Below are positions 42,381 through 51,007 of a DNA stretch of 56,186 nucleotides, one piece after another; position 1 is the first letter of the stretch; each line of letters starts with the position of its first letter. Made by a program: the position numbers and the translations under genes. Where the stretch lies: positions 1 to 56,186 of the forward strand of contig JAIPBS010000027.1 in NCBI GenBank assembly GCA_021738625.1, in the 5' to 3' direction. The notes beneath the pieces were generated by a model. The model was not told where the DNA came from and searched no databases. It saw only the letters and a list, made by a program, of their open reading frames with translations. Origin of the DNA: Bacteroidales bacterium. Its GTDB lineage: Bacteria > Bacteroidota > Bacteroidia > Bacteroidales > JAIOZK01.

Positions 42381-43414
42381 TAGCGAATGATATTGATTGG
42401 ACCTTTGAACAACTTTCCTTTTCTGCACTTCATTACATAATAATAGGTGCCCTCCTGCAAAGGCAGACCTTGATAGGTCCCCTCCCAGTCGTTCTGATAG
42501 TCAGAAGAATAATAAACCTGCTGGCCCCATCTGTTCATCACACTCACCTCACAAGGCTCATAAAGATAGAGTACGGCCACCTGCCATCTGTCGTTGTATC
42601 CATCGCCATTAGGCGTGATCACGTTCATCACCCCGAATTCAGGACGTTTTTTAACAGTAACCGGAATGGTACGCGAAGCGGCACAGCTTCCCCGGTATGC
42701 ATTTACGGTATATGTTCCGGAGGTAAAAATAACAATGCTTGCCCCGTGATAACCGTTCGACCAAACCACACTATCAAAAACACCATTCACTTTTATGATC
42801 AGGCTATCGCCTTCATAAAAAGAAGTGTCCCCAATAAATTGAAGCGATATGTTGGGCGGTTCGCTTACGTTGATCTGTCTGGTGATGGAATCGCGGCAGC
42901 CCAGATCGGATACCGCGGTAAGTCTAACATTAAAGGTACCCGGATCATAAAAAATATGGGAAGGATTTTCTACATATTGAGGTTGGCTGCCATCCCCAAA
43001 ATCCCAGATATAGTCCAGAATTTCTCCTTCTTCAATGCTGCTTTGGTTCTCAAATTCTGCCAGATCGCCCACACAGGTATTGGCCACATCAAAGTCAGGC
43101 ACAGGAAAATAACCGATAAAAATCTGTTTGTAAGTAGCTTCTGCAGCCCCGGTCTCAAAAACAACACGCATACCTACGGTGTGATATCCCGGACCGGGGA
43201 AATATCGTTCCACAAGCTTTCCCGTTCCATCGTCAAATTGCCCGTCCATATCGAAATCCCAGGTGGTTGCCACAATGCTGTCGCTGCTGACGGTAACATT
43301 TTCGAGTGTCGTTAGATCACCGAAACAGGCATCACTAACAATAAAATCAACTACCTGGGCCTGTGCAGCCCCCTGAAGTAACAACAATCCGATCAGTAGA
43401 TTACAAAAAACCAT
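42380..43414 (-). CDS. PKD-domain protein with gliding-motility-type (type B) C-terminal T9SS signal
   Basis: A 344-residue secreted protein from ATG 43414 (signal MVFCNLLIGLLLLQGAAQA; an ATG at 43513 would give a long N-terminal extension). Two PKD domains follow (TTWDFDMDGQFDDGTG; LDYIWDFGDGSQPQYVENPSHIF), then an Ig-like region. The CHU_C/type B sorting domain begins VMNVITPNGDGYNDRW and ends with EGTYYYVMKC and GPINIIR. Type B cargo needs a PorP/SprF partner, which is the next gene. Confidence 0.9.
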   Translation of the reverse strand: MVFCNLLIGLLLLQGAAQAQVVDFIVSDACFGDLTTLENVTVSSDSIVATTWDFDMDGQFDDGTGKLVERYFPGPGYHTVGMRVVFETGAAEATYKQIFIGYFPVPDFDVANTCVGDLAEFENQSSIEEGEILDYIWDFGDGSQPQYVENPSHIFYDPGTFNVRLTAVSDLGCRDSITRQINVSEPPNISLQFIGDTSFYEGDSLIIKVNGVFDSVVWSNGYHGASIVIFTSGTYTVNAYRGSCAASRTIPVTVKKRPEFGVMNVITPNGDGYNDRWQVAVLYLYEPCEVSVMNRWGQQVYYSSDYQNDWEGTYQGLPLQEGTYYYVMKCRKGKLFKGPINIIR

Positions 43415-43761
43415 ACAGGAATATTCTTTCCGCTGTTTCCAGATAAACCAAACCGATAAAGATAATCGAACATATTTCTTTATGAAAGCAAAACAGGCGG
43501 GAGTTTTCAACATGTTTAACAACGAATCTGCCGGATGGCATTATTTTATGATCTTGACAAAGGGTTCGATTTCATTCCTCCATCCTCAAACAATTTGGCA
43601 GAAGCCAAAACTTACGTTCAACCGGGGCCAGCGGTAAAAATCTATTACAGACGCATTTGAAGCTGGCATCTGCGTGCGTTGTATGAAAGATTAACATATG
43701 GATTGATTTTTGTACTTTTGATTCTATCAAAATTTTTGTCTAATCTTTAAAATAAATAATT
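43415..43761 (+). promoter_or_regulatory. Divergent upstream region with -7 box for the OMP gene
   Basis: A 347-base gap between the T9SS operon and the barrel protein gene. A TACTTTTG -7 box at 43713-43720 lies 41 bases before the ATG at 43762. No clear minus-strand promoter, ORF or RNA gene is seen in the rest. Confidence 0.5.
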
Positions 43762-44286
43762 ATGATCAAAAGAGTACTTTTATTTTCTGCATTGATGATT
43801 GCCTTCAATATTAGCACAAATGCACAGGCCCCACTTCCTAAGGGTGGAAAACAAGTGAATGTCGGAATCGGCTTCTCCGGATGGGGTATTCCTATCTATG
43901 CCGGAATTGATTTCGGCGTGGCCAATAATTTCACAGTAGGTGGGGAAGTATCCTACCGAAGCTATGAAGAAAACTGGTTCGGCTACGGTTGGCAACATAC
44001 CATATTCACAATTGCCGGTAACGGGAATTATCATTTTAATGAAATCCTTGAAATCCCTTCCAAGTATGATCTTTATGCCGGGCTGAGCCTGGGTTATTCA
44101 ATCTGGAGTACCGATTATGAAGGAGCAGGGGCCAATCCCGATTACGATGGTCCAAATGATTCGGACATCTTTCTTGTCGGCCAGGTTGGAGGAAGATACT
44201 TTTTCTCTGATAAAATTGCTGCACATGTTGAATTTGGCGGTGGATCAGTGGCAGGAGCCGAAGCCGGCATCACCATCTTACTTTAA
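43762..44286 (+). CDS. Outer-membrane beta-barrel protein, paralogue 1
   Basis: A 174-residue protein with signal peptide (cleavage near STNAQ) and eight predicted amphipathic strands, such as QVNVGIGFSGWGIPIYAGID, FTVGGEVSYRSYEENWFGYG and YDLYAGLSLGYSIWS. It ends in EFGGGSVAGAEAGITILL. It resembles small OmpW/OmpX-like barrels. The gene at 44540 is a same-length paralogue, so the two arose by tandem duplication. Confidence 0.8.
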   Translation: MIKRVLLFSALMIAFNISTNAQAPLPKGGKQVNVGIGFSGWGIPIYAGIDFGVANNFTVGGEVSYRSYEENWFGYGWQHTIFTIAGNGNYHFNEILEIPSKYDLYAGLSLGYSIWSTDYEGAGANPDYDGPNDSDIFLVGQVGGRYFFSDKIAAHVEFGGGSVAGAEAGITILL

Positions 44287-44308
44287 AAAAGGAATTGATG
44301 TTAAATAA

Positions 44309-44341
44309 AGGAGGCGTTTGTTATAAACGCCCCTTTTTTTA
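44309..44341 (+). terminator. Intrinsic terminator after OMP paralogue 1
   Basis: The stem GGCGTTT (44313-44319)/AAACGCC (44325-44331) with a five-base loop ends in a run of T. Confidence 0.85.
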
Positions 44342-44451
44342 TACTGGATCTTAATGATATCCATCCTCAAATTATTTCCAACATTGAAACTAATGTGTAT
44401 TTTTGTCCGAATAAACCAACCCGCCATAGAGTAGCGAGGTATTAAATGGAA

Positions 44452-44509
44452 TGTTGAAAAACGTCCCGGGCGACGGGGGAAGACCCTTGTCCACCTTAGG
44501 CGGATACAA
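44452..44509 (-). repeat. Palindromic repeat unit, copy 1
   Basis: TTGAAAAACG ... ACCCTTGTCCACCTTAGGCGGAT is shared with 45119-45176. On the minus strand it ends in T5 after a GC stem, so it resembles a terminator. It sits between the two barrel paralogues; the rest of the gap 44342-44539 shows nothing. Confidence 0.6.
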
Positions 44510-44539
44510 ATTATTGTTCAAACAAAACTAAAACAGATC

Positions 44540-45064
44540 ATGGGCAAAAAGTTACTGATAATTATTTTTTTAACGGCCATTTTATATGGTTCTGCAAATG
44601 CACAGGTAGTTGACGGACCCGGCGAACAACAGATCAATGCCGGCGTGGGACTTTCCGTATGGGGTCTTCCCGTTTATGCAGGAGTTGACATTGGCGTTGC
44701 GGATTATTTCACCATGGGCGGTGAAGTATCTTACCGCATGTATAAAGAAGCGTGGGGCGGTTATGGCTGGCACCACAATATCCTCACCTTTTCCGTAAAC
44801 GGAAATTATCATTTCACGGATGTCTTCGCCATTCCCCGCGAATGGGATATCTATGGCGGTTTAAACCTCGGGTATATGATGTTCAACACAACTTACGACG
44901 GACCGGGAGACGTAACGGATTATGCAGGTGGAATGGATTCGGATATCTACCTGGTGGCACAGGTTGGCGCCAGGTATTTCTTCAATGATAACATGGCCCT
45001 CCATATGGAACTGGGCGGTGGTTCCGTGGCCGGCGCTAAAGTGGGTATTTCATTCGCATTGTAA
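44540..45064 (+). CDS. Outer-membrane beta-barrel protein, paralogue 2
   Basis: A 174-residue barrel with signal peptide (cleavage near SANAQ). It is clearly homologous to the protein at 43762: INAGVGLSVWGLPVYAGVDI, FTMGGEVSYRMYKEAWGGYG, WDIYGGLNLGYMMFNTTYDG and ELGGGSVAGAKVGISFAL. Conservation is highest at strands and the C-terminus, lowest in the loops. No separate -7 box is obvious. Confidence 0.8.
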   Translation: MGKKLLIIIFLTAILYGSANAQVVDGPGEQQINAGVGLSVWGLPVYAGVDIGVADYFTMGGEVSYRMYKEAWGGYGWHHNILTFSVNGNYHFTDVFAIPREWDIYGGLNLGYMMFNTTYDGPGDVTDYAGGMDSDIYLVAQVGARYFFNDNMALHMELGGGSVAGAKVGISFAL

Positions 45065-45118
45065 AAGTTTGTCTTTAATCATCCCGGATGTTTTCTGTGA
45101 CCGGCTTTTTTAATAAAT

Positions 45119-45176
45119 ATTGAAAAACGCCCTAAGGGGCGTGGAATGAACCCTTGTCCGCCTCAGGCGGATTCAA
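45119..45176 (-). repeat. Palindromic repeat unit, copy 2, forming a gene 3' end
   Basis: A copy of 44452-44509 with CCGCCTCAGGCGG and, on the minus strand, ACGCCC-CTTA-GGGCGT followed by T5. It supplies the last codons, the stop (TAG in the hairpin loop) and the terminator of the CREST-family gene. Confidence 0.65.
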
Positions 45177-45872
45177 TTCCAGTTTCCTTCTTCTGTACAG
45201 ATAGAGCAAGATAAAGTAGGTACCGAAAGCGCTGAGTACATGCCAGAGGAAATGGGTTCCGACGGGCAGCAGCGGCGGTTCAAATGCATCGGCCTGCCTA
45301 AAAAATAAAGCCACAAGAAAAAAGATAACCGCATACAAAATAACGCGTCCGTATTTCCAATCCGATTTTTTCAAGTACCAGACAGCGGGAACCACAATCA
45401 GCAAGCCAGAAAGGGCATATCCGATGTTTATCGCTAAATGTTCGGGCATGGTATAAAACATCAGCGGACGAATGCCGAAGAAGGGGATGAGTATGAACAG
45501 TACATACCACCATTTTTTCAACACCTTCAGCCAGAAATAAATGCTCAGGGCGATCATAAAAATCACGATGGGTGCAATATCCATAATCAGAAAAACAACC
45601 GAGCTGCGGAAGCCATGGTAAAGCGTGCTGCCAACACTGGCCAGCATAATCAAGACAATACCCCAGAAAAGGAAGCGGTAGGATGATATTTCTTTCCTGA
45701 TTTTAAAAAGAAAGTAAATGGCCGGGATCATGGCTAGCAAAGATGAAACCATATTCAAGGGTTCGGCGATCAGGTGCTCGAAATTCGTCTCTGTATAAAT
45801 CGGGCCTCCGTCAGGTCCCCGCTGGTTAAACCATTGGGTGGTATCGGACTGGATTTCTGGAGTTGTGATCAT
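45132..45872 (-). CDS. CREST-superfamily membrane protein (ceramidase-like)
   Basis: A 246-residue protein with seven predicted membrane segments and the metal-site residues of the CREST superfamily: S82 and H86 in GSTLYHG, D98 in IMDIAP, H207 and H211 in GTHFLWH. The superfamily includes alkaline ceramidases, Per1 and PAQR receptors; the bacterial members are presumed amidases of lipids. The last dozen residues (PPEADKGSFHAP) come from a repeat and are probably not ancestral. Many Bacteroidota make sphingolipids, so ceramide is a possible substrate. Confidence 0.78.
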   Translation of the reverse strand: MITTPEIQSDTTQWFNQRGPDGGPIYTETNFEHLIAEPLNMVSSLLAMIPAIYFLFKIRKEISSYRFLFWGIVLIMLASVGSTLYHGFRSSVVFLIMDIAPIVIFMIALSIYFWLKVLKKWWYVLFILIPFFGIRPLMFYTMPEHLAINIGYALSGLLIVVPAVWYLKKSDWKYGRVILYAVIFFLVALFFRQADAFEPPLLPVGTHFLWHVLSAFGTYFILLYLYRRRKLELNPPEADKGSFHAP

Positions 45873-45937
45873 TTCATTGTTTATTTATTCTTTGTCTGAA
45901 TAAACACTCCCGAGGGCATAATGTTCTCATATAAGAT

Positions 45938-48484
45938 TTATTTATTGATGCTGGTATCCGGTTCGTTTTCCCATTCGAGTATAAAATTTCCCCTTTCCTG
46001 GGTTTCGAAGTATTCTTTCATTTCTTCATGTTCCCTGGTTTTTTCAGGATCACGCTTCAACCATTTGAATTCTTCACTGAAATCTTCCTTTATTTTCTGG
46101 CTTTCCTTTTTAAAATCAGCTATGATCTTTTTTCTTACGGCTTTCTTATCGTACTTGAATTGAAACTCATCCGCAGTTCCTGTCAGGTGGAAATACAGTG
46201 AAGCTTTGCCAAGGCCGTCATCTTCAATATATCCGTATTCTTCAAACTCATTTTTCCTGTTTCTTGCTTTGTGCGAAAGAAGTTCACTAAGCAGGATTTT
46301 GAAATGGTAGTCGATCTCATTGTCAAAACTATGGGTTCCATAGCCCTCCAGATCAATTACGTTGGAGTTAATTTCCATTTGAGGAATATGGATGATCTGA
46401 TCCTGAATTTTGATATGATTTTTCAGGGTGAGGAATTTGATGTCTTTCAACGAATCATCATTTAGGAACTTCAGGGATTCCATCAAGGGTTTGTAATTTT
46501 TTAAATGGCCGTCTTGGATTTCAAAATTGCTTTTAAGGCTTATACTTGAAAGCAGTGGTTGCAAAGTTTTATTGAAATCAGTTGTAAAGTTCAGTTCTGC
46601 ATCCAGAATTCCACTTAAGTTTTCATGGGTGATCTGTTGTTGGTTGAAATCGCTCAGCTCCCGAAACAACCTGCTGATGTCCACTCCGGCCATTTTGCCA
46701 TTCGCCTCCAGGGTGTAATGGTCATCCCTGATCAGCAATTTTCCCCGGGCATCAATCGATCCGCCAAAAGCCTGCAAACTTGTTTCACCGAAACGAAGCT
46801 CATCCTTACCATAATCCACATGGCTGCTGATCTCCGTCGCCAGAAAATCGCCCCAAGCCAGGCTGTCGGCCTGCAGAATATTTTCGAAAATAACAGGAGG
46901 ATAATCGAAATTCTCCTTCTGCGCGGCGGTTTCGGGTTCAACCGACAAAAGTTCCTCAATGTCTGCATATTCGGAATTGATCTCCGATCTAATGGTCAAG
47001 GGTTCTTCCTTAAAGAGCAGATAAGAAAACAATTCCTGAACCGATGAATTCAAAACAAGCCGGCTGTTATCCGTTTTAATAAGAAGATCTTTCAATTTCA
47101 AATCATTATTGTTGATCAACAATTTGCCATTCACGATCTCAAATGGCAATGGGTAAAAACCGACCACCCCCTTCAGGCCATCCAAATTTATTTCACCATT
47201 CGTTTTGCTGTATAATATATCCTGAAGCTCTAGCGGTCCCCAACCCGGTCTTTGCCTTTTCCATTTGATGTTTACTTCGGGATTCCCGCTTAATTTTAGG
47301 GGAAGATGGTCCGTGCCGATGTCACGGATCAATTTCTCCACGCTGATTTTACCGCTTACCTCTGCATGGATCAGGGGTGCCAGTAAGTCCTCCAATCTGA
47401 GCCTGATTCGCATCCTGGAATCGCCATACTGCATTTCCGCTTTGTTAAGCGAGATAAATGCAGAATGGAGGTTACGGGTCGGGCCGTTGGAAAAATTACC
47501 GGTACCCTGGATGTCTTCAAATATAAAATTCGATTGTTCCGTTTTGACAGCAGCTTTTTCCAGATCGAAATCGCCGCTTATATAAGGGGTGTTCCCCGAA
47601 AAAAACCAGGATTCAACCGTGGCATTAACAGCGGCTTTTCCGGTAAGGCTGATGTCTTCCAGATCGACATACTTTTTTACCAGTTCACTGTTTTGAACTT
47701 TATTCAAATCCAACTGATCGGTGGTAAGTTGCAGTTTCAGGAAATCCTTTCCAAGGCTTGTTCCGTTCAGGTAAAACGGCAGGCCTGGACTTTTCAGGAA
47801 ACCGGAGATGACCTGGTAGGAACCCTCCTTGGGAAAATAATCAAGTGCCAGGCGGGTATCCAGTTCACCGGATTCAAAAACAGGAACGGCCCCTTCCCAA
47901 AGATGCAAGCTGAAGGTTCCTTCAATATCCAGCAGTCGCTTTTCTTCCCGCCAAAAGGCATGCAAACCCAGTTGGTTCAATAGAATAATTGTTTTCTGGT
48001 TTTGACCCTCCTCAAAAATCAGTTTTACATTTTTTAAGGTGGCATTTTTCAGATTCAGCTTCATTTCTGATTCCCGGGCAAATAGATCACTCAAAAGGCC
48101 TGCTTCCTCTGATGGATCTCGATCCGAATCAAAAATCCGGATCAGAGCATCCTCAAGCTTAATTTTCTTGATGTTGAATTTATTGAAGATCAAATCGGGG
48201 ATATGAAAATAAACAGAAAGGGTGCCGATCAGGAAGATATAATCCTGCTCGGTTTCGGTTACTGTTTCCCTTTTTAAATCCTTCACTTCCACTGCCGCAT
48301 AAGGAAAACCCTGAAAAAAGTTCAGCTCAAAATTCTCCTCTGAAAGATTTGTATTCAGTTGTTCATTGATTTGGTGAGCAGTATAGGATTTGAGTTCATC
48401 TCTGTAGATATAAACGAACAGGATGCTGCCCATAGCCAGAACAATGGCAATCAAAAAAATTATCAGCAGGATTTTTTTCAGCAT
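45938..48484 (-). CDS. AsmA-family envelope protein
   Basis: An 848-residue protein with one N-terminal membrane anchor (LKKILLIIFLIAIVLAMGSIL). A long periplasmic beta-rich part follows, with the AsmA N-terminal pattern INEQLNTNLSEENFELNFFQGFPYAAVEVKDL and a C-terminal AsmA-like region (LNFTTDFNKTLQPLLSSISLKSNFEIQDGHLKNYKPL). AsmA-like proteins form bridge-like structures and are linked to phospholipid transfer to the outer membrane. The ATG at 48484 is preferred over an in-frame TTG at 48526. Confidence 0.88.
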   Translation of the reverse strand: MLKKILLIIFLIAIVLAMGSILFVYIYRDELKSYTAHQINEQLNTNLSEENFELNFFQGFPYAAVEVKDLKRETVTETEQDYIFLIGTLSVYFHIPDLIFNKFNIKKIKLEDALIRIFDSDRDPSEEAGLLSDLFARESEMKLNLKNATLKNVKLIFEEGQNQKTIILLNQLGLHAFWREEKRLLDIEGTFSLHLWEGAVPVFESGELDTRLALDYFPKEGSYQVISGFLKSPGLPFYLNGTSLGKDFLKLQLTTDQLDLNKVQNSELVKKYVDLEDISLTGKAAVNATVESWFFSGNTPYISGDFDLEKAAVKTEQSNFIFEDIQGTGNFSNGPTRNLHSAFISLNKAEMQYGDSRMRIRLRLEDLLAPLIHAEVSGKISVEKLIRDIGTDHLPLKLSGNPEVNIKWKRQRPGWGPLELQDILYSKTNGEINLDGLKGVVGFYPLPFEIVNGKLLINNNDLKLKDLLIKTDNSRLVLNSSVQELFSYLLFKEEPLTIRSEINSEYADIEELLSVEPETAAQKENFDYPPVIFENILQADSLAWGDFLATEISSHVDYGKDELRFGETSLQAFGGSIDARGKLLIRDDHYTLEANGKMAGVDISRLFRELSDFNQQQITHENLSGILDAELNFTTDFNKTLQPLLSSISLKSNFEIQDGHLKNYKPLMESLKFLNDDSLKDIKFLTLKNHIKIQDQIIHIPQMEINSNVIDLEGYGTHSFDNEIDYHFKILLSELLSHKARNRKNEFEEYGYIEDDGLGKASLYFHLTGTADEFQFKYDKKAVRKKIIADFKKESQKIKEDFSEEFKWLKRDPEKTREHEEMKEYFETQERGNFILEWENEPDTSINK

Positions 48485-48640
48485 CCTGAAGAACAAAGGT
48501 TTTTTTGTTTTATCCTGCGTTGGCAATTCTGCTTGCTTTGTAGGTTTATGAAGTAACGCATTGAAGTTGTAAAAAATATATCTCTCCCAAAAAAATAAAT
48601 ATGGTTGCTGTTGTTTTCAATCATGAAGTAAAAAATATTA

Positions 48641-48680
48641 CCCGGCCTGCATCGCCTGATTTTCAGCCGGGAATTTTTTA
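48641..48680 (+). terminator. Orphan terminator-like hairpin between divergent genes
   Basis: CCCGGC (48641-48646) pairs with GCCGGG (48666-48671), with CTG/CAG-rich interior, followed by AATTTTTT on the plus strand. No plus-strand gene lies upstream, since 45938-48484 is on the other strand. It lies upstream of the EF-G promoter. Confidence 0.45.
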
Positions 48681-48712
48681 TCCGGCAACTTCAATTATTG
48701 AGCAGAAATTCA

Positions 48713-48720
48713 TACATTTG
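48713..48720 (+). promoter_or_regulatory. -7 box of the EF-G paralogue gene
   Basis: TACATTTG fits TAnnTTTG, 41 bases before the ATG. It lies after the hairpin at 48641-48680, so that hairpin would not be in the transcript starting here. Confidence 0.55.
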
Positions 48721-48761
48721 CAGCCATTTTTCTATTTACATAAAATTCAAAAGCAAAAAGC

Positions 48762-50954
48762 ATGAAGGTATATCAAACAACTGACATCAGAAATATCGGT
48801 TTGATCGGTGGGGCAAAATCAGGAAAGACCACTCTGGCTGAAGATATGCTGTTCGAAGGAGGCGTGATCAACAGAAAAGGATCTGTGGATGACAAAAATA
48901 CGGTTTCCGACTACCGTCAGATCGAACTCGAACGGCAGAATTCCATCTCCTCAACAGTTATGTATTCTGAAGTCAATAACAAAAAGGTGAACATCATTGA
49001 TACGCCCGGTATGGATGATTTCATCGGTGAAGTAGTTTCAACCCTTAAAGTGGTTGATTCGGCTGTAATGGTTGTAAATGCAATGAATGGCGTTGAAGTT
49101 GGAACAGAGGTAACGGGTCGCCTGGCTGAAACCAACAATGTTCCTTTGATCTTTGCCATGAACCACCTGGAGCACGAAAACTCCAACTTTGATGAAACCT
49201 TTGAAAAACTGAAAGATAGCTTTGGAGGAGGCGTCACTGTTATCCAATATCCTGTAAATGCGGGGGTTGGTTTCAATTCTGTGATCGACCTGCTGAAAAT
49301 GAAGATGTTCAGGTTTGCAGATGACGGACAGGCCGAATTGCTTGATATACCCGACGATGAAAAAGCAAAAGCCGAAGAAATGCAGGCCGCTCTTATCGAG
49401 GATTTGGCATCAAGCGATGAAAGCCTGATGGAAAAGTTTTTTGATAAGGGAACCCTTTCGGAAGAAGAGATCTCGGGCGGTTTGAAAGAAGGCATCAAAA
49501 GCAGGAGCGTTTTCCCGGTGCTTTGCATCAATGCAAAACAAAACATGGGCGTTGCCAGGTTGCTGGAGTTCATTTGTAACAATGCACCCGCACCAAACGA
49601 AATGCCTGCCGTTACTACAGTTGGCGGGGAAGAGCTTTCATTTGATCCCGAAGGACCCGCGGCTGCTTTCGTTTTTAAAACCGTTATTGAATCACATCTT
49701 GGTGAAGTAACCTTTTATAAGTTGTATTCCGGTGAGATCAAGGAAGGGATGGATTTGATGAACGCCAGATCGCGGAATAAGGAAAGGATCACCCAGATTT
49801 ATACTTTTGCCGGGAAGAACCGCGAAAAACTTGAAAAAATTGTCGCAGGCGACATCGGCGCTTTCATCAAACTGAAAGATACCGTTACAAACGACACATT
49901 GAGCACAGGTGGAAAAGAATTACAAATCAAGCCCATTGATTTTCCTGAGCCCAAATTCAGGGTAGCTGTTAAAGCCAAAAACCAGGCTGACGACGAAAAA
50001 CTTGGTCTGGCCCTAAATGAGATTCACCAGACCGATCCGACCGTGATCGCCAATTACTATAAAGAACTAAAACAGTTGATACTGCAAGGACAGGGTGAGC
50101 TTCACCTGAATATCGTGAAGTGGCATCTGGAGAATCTCGAAAAGATCGAAGTGGAATACCTGCCTCCCAAGATCCAGTATCGCGAAACCATCACCAGAAC
50201 CTCCCAGGCTACCTATCAACACAAAAAACAATCGGGTGGGGCCGGTCAATTTGGTGAGGTACACATGATTATTGAACCCTATGAAGAAGGCATGCCCGAA
50301 CCCAGCAAATTCAAATTAAAACAAACCCAACGGAAATCAAGTGTTAATCCGCTATCCATATCCAAAGGGGATACTGAGATTACCGTTTCGGTGCGCGGAA
50401 AGGAGGAGATCTCGCTGGAATGGGGCGGTAAACTTATATTCTACAATTGTATTGTTGGCGGCGCCATTGATGCCCGTTTCCTGCCGGCCATCCAAAAAGG
50501 GCTCATGGAAAGAATGGAAGAAGGCCCGCTGACGGGTTCTTATGCACGCGACATCAGGGTCATGGTTTACGACGGAAAAATGCACTCGGTCGACTCCAAT
50601 GAAATTTCTTTTAAGATCGCAGGAAAAACTGCTTTCTCCATGGCCTTTAAAGAAGCCGGACCCAAGATCCTCGAACCGATTTACGATCTTGAAGTAATCG
50701 TACCGGAAGATAAAATGGGTGGTGTGATGACCGACCTTCAGAGCCGCCGTGCCATCATTATGGGCATGGAGGGTGGAACCATCAAGGCAAAAGTGCCCCT
50801 GGCCGAAATGAACCGTTATTCCACAGCCCTCAGCTCACTTACCAGCGGACGGGCAACCTATTCAATTAAATTTGCCGAATATGCTCCCGTACCTACCGAC
50901 ATACAGGAGAAATTACTGAAGGCTTACGAAGAACAACAAAAAGAAGAAGATTGA
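48762..50954 (+). CDS. EF-G paralogue (EF-G2 type) with degenerate GTPase motifs
   Basis: A 730-residue EF-G with the usual five-domain order. The P-loop GGAKSGKT (16-23) is intact. The G3 motif reads DTPGMDDF (80-87), with Met84 in place of the catalytic His. The G4 motif reads NHLE (134-137) instead of NKxD. Switch I has ERQNSIS instead of ERGITI. The domain IV tip region (SGGAGQFGEVHMIIEP) and C-terminal domain V are conserved. In Bacteroides thetaiotaomicron a second EF-G, reported to work without GTP hydrolysis during starvation, has similar features; this gene probably belongs there. The main fusA is expected elsewhere. Confidence 0.85.
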   Translation: MKVYQTTDIRNIGLIGGAKSGKTTLAEDMLFEGGVINRKGSVDDKNTVSDYRQIELERQNSISSTVMYSEVNNKKVNIIDTPGMDDFIGEVVSTLKVVDSAVMVVNAMNGVEVGTEVTGRLAETNNVPLIFAMNHLEHENSNFDETFEKLKDSFGGGVTVIQYPVNAGVGFNSVIDLLKMKMFRFADDGQAELLDIPDDEKAKAEEMQAALIEDLASSDESLMEKFFDKGTLSEEEISGGLKEGIKSRSVFPVLCINAKQNMGVARLLEFICNNAPAPNEMPAVTTVGGEELSFDPEGPAAAFVFKTVIESHLGEVTFYKLYSGEIKEGMDLMNARSRNKERITQIYTFAGKNREKLEKIVAGDIGAFIKLKDTVTNDTLSTGGKELQIKPIDFPEPKFRVAVKAKNQADDEKLGLALNEIHQTDPTVIANYYKELKQLILQGQGELHLNIVKWHLENLEKIEVEYLPPKIQYRETITRTSQATYQHKKQSGGAGQFGEVHMIIEPYEEGMPEPSKFKLKQTQRKSSVNPLSISKGDTEITVSVRGKEEISLEWGGKLIFYNCIVGGAIDARFLPAIQKGLMERMEEGPLTGSYARDIRVMVYDGKMHSVDSNEISFKIAGKTAFSMAFKEAGPKILEPIYDLEVIVPEDKMGGVMTDLQSRRAIIMGMEGGTIKAKVPLAEMNRYSTALSSLTSGRATYSIKFAEYAPVPTDIQEKLLKAYEEQQKEED

Positions 50955-50974
50955 TAATCTTTTTAAAAAGAGAG

Positions 50975-51007
50975 AAAAGCCATTCTTATATAAGAGTGGC
51001 TTTTTTT
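50975..51007. terminator. Intrinsic terminator after the EF-G paralogue
   Basis: A 13-bp stem with one G-U pair (AAGCCATTCTTAT/ATAAGAGTGGCTT) ends in seven T on the plus strand. The T tract touches the stop codon of the convergent receiver gene. Confidence 0.88.

Noticed and set aside
48641..48680. Hairpin as an attenuator in the EF-G leader
   Set aside because: The best -7 box (48713-48720) lies downstream of the hairpin, so it would not be transcribed with EF-G from that promoter.
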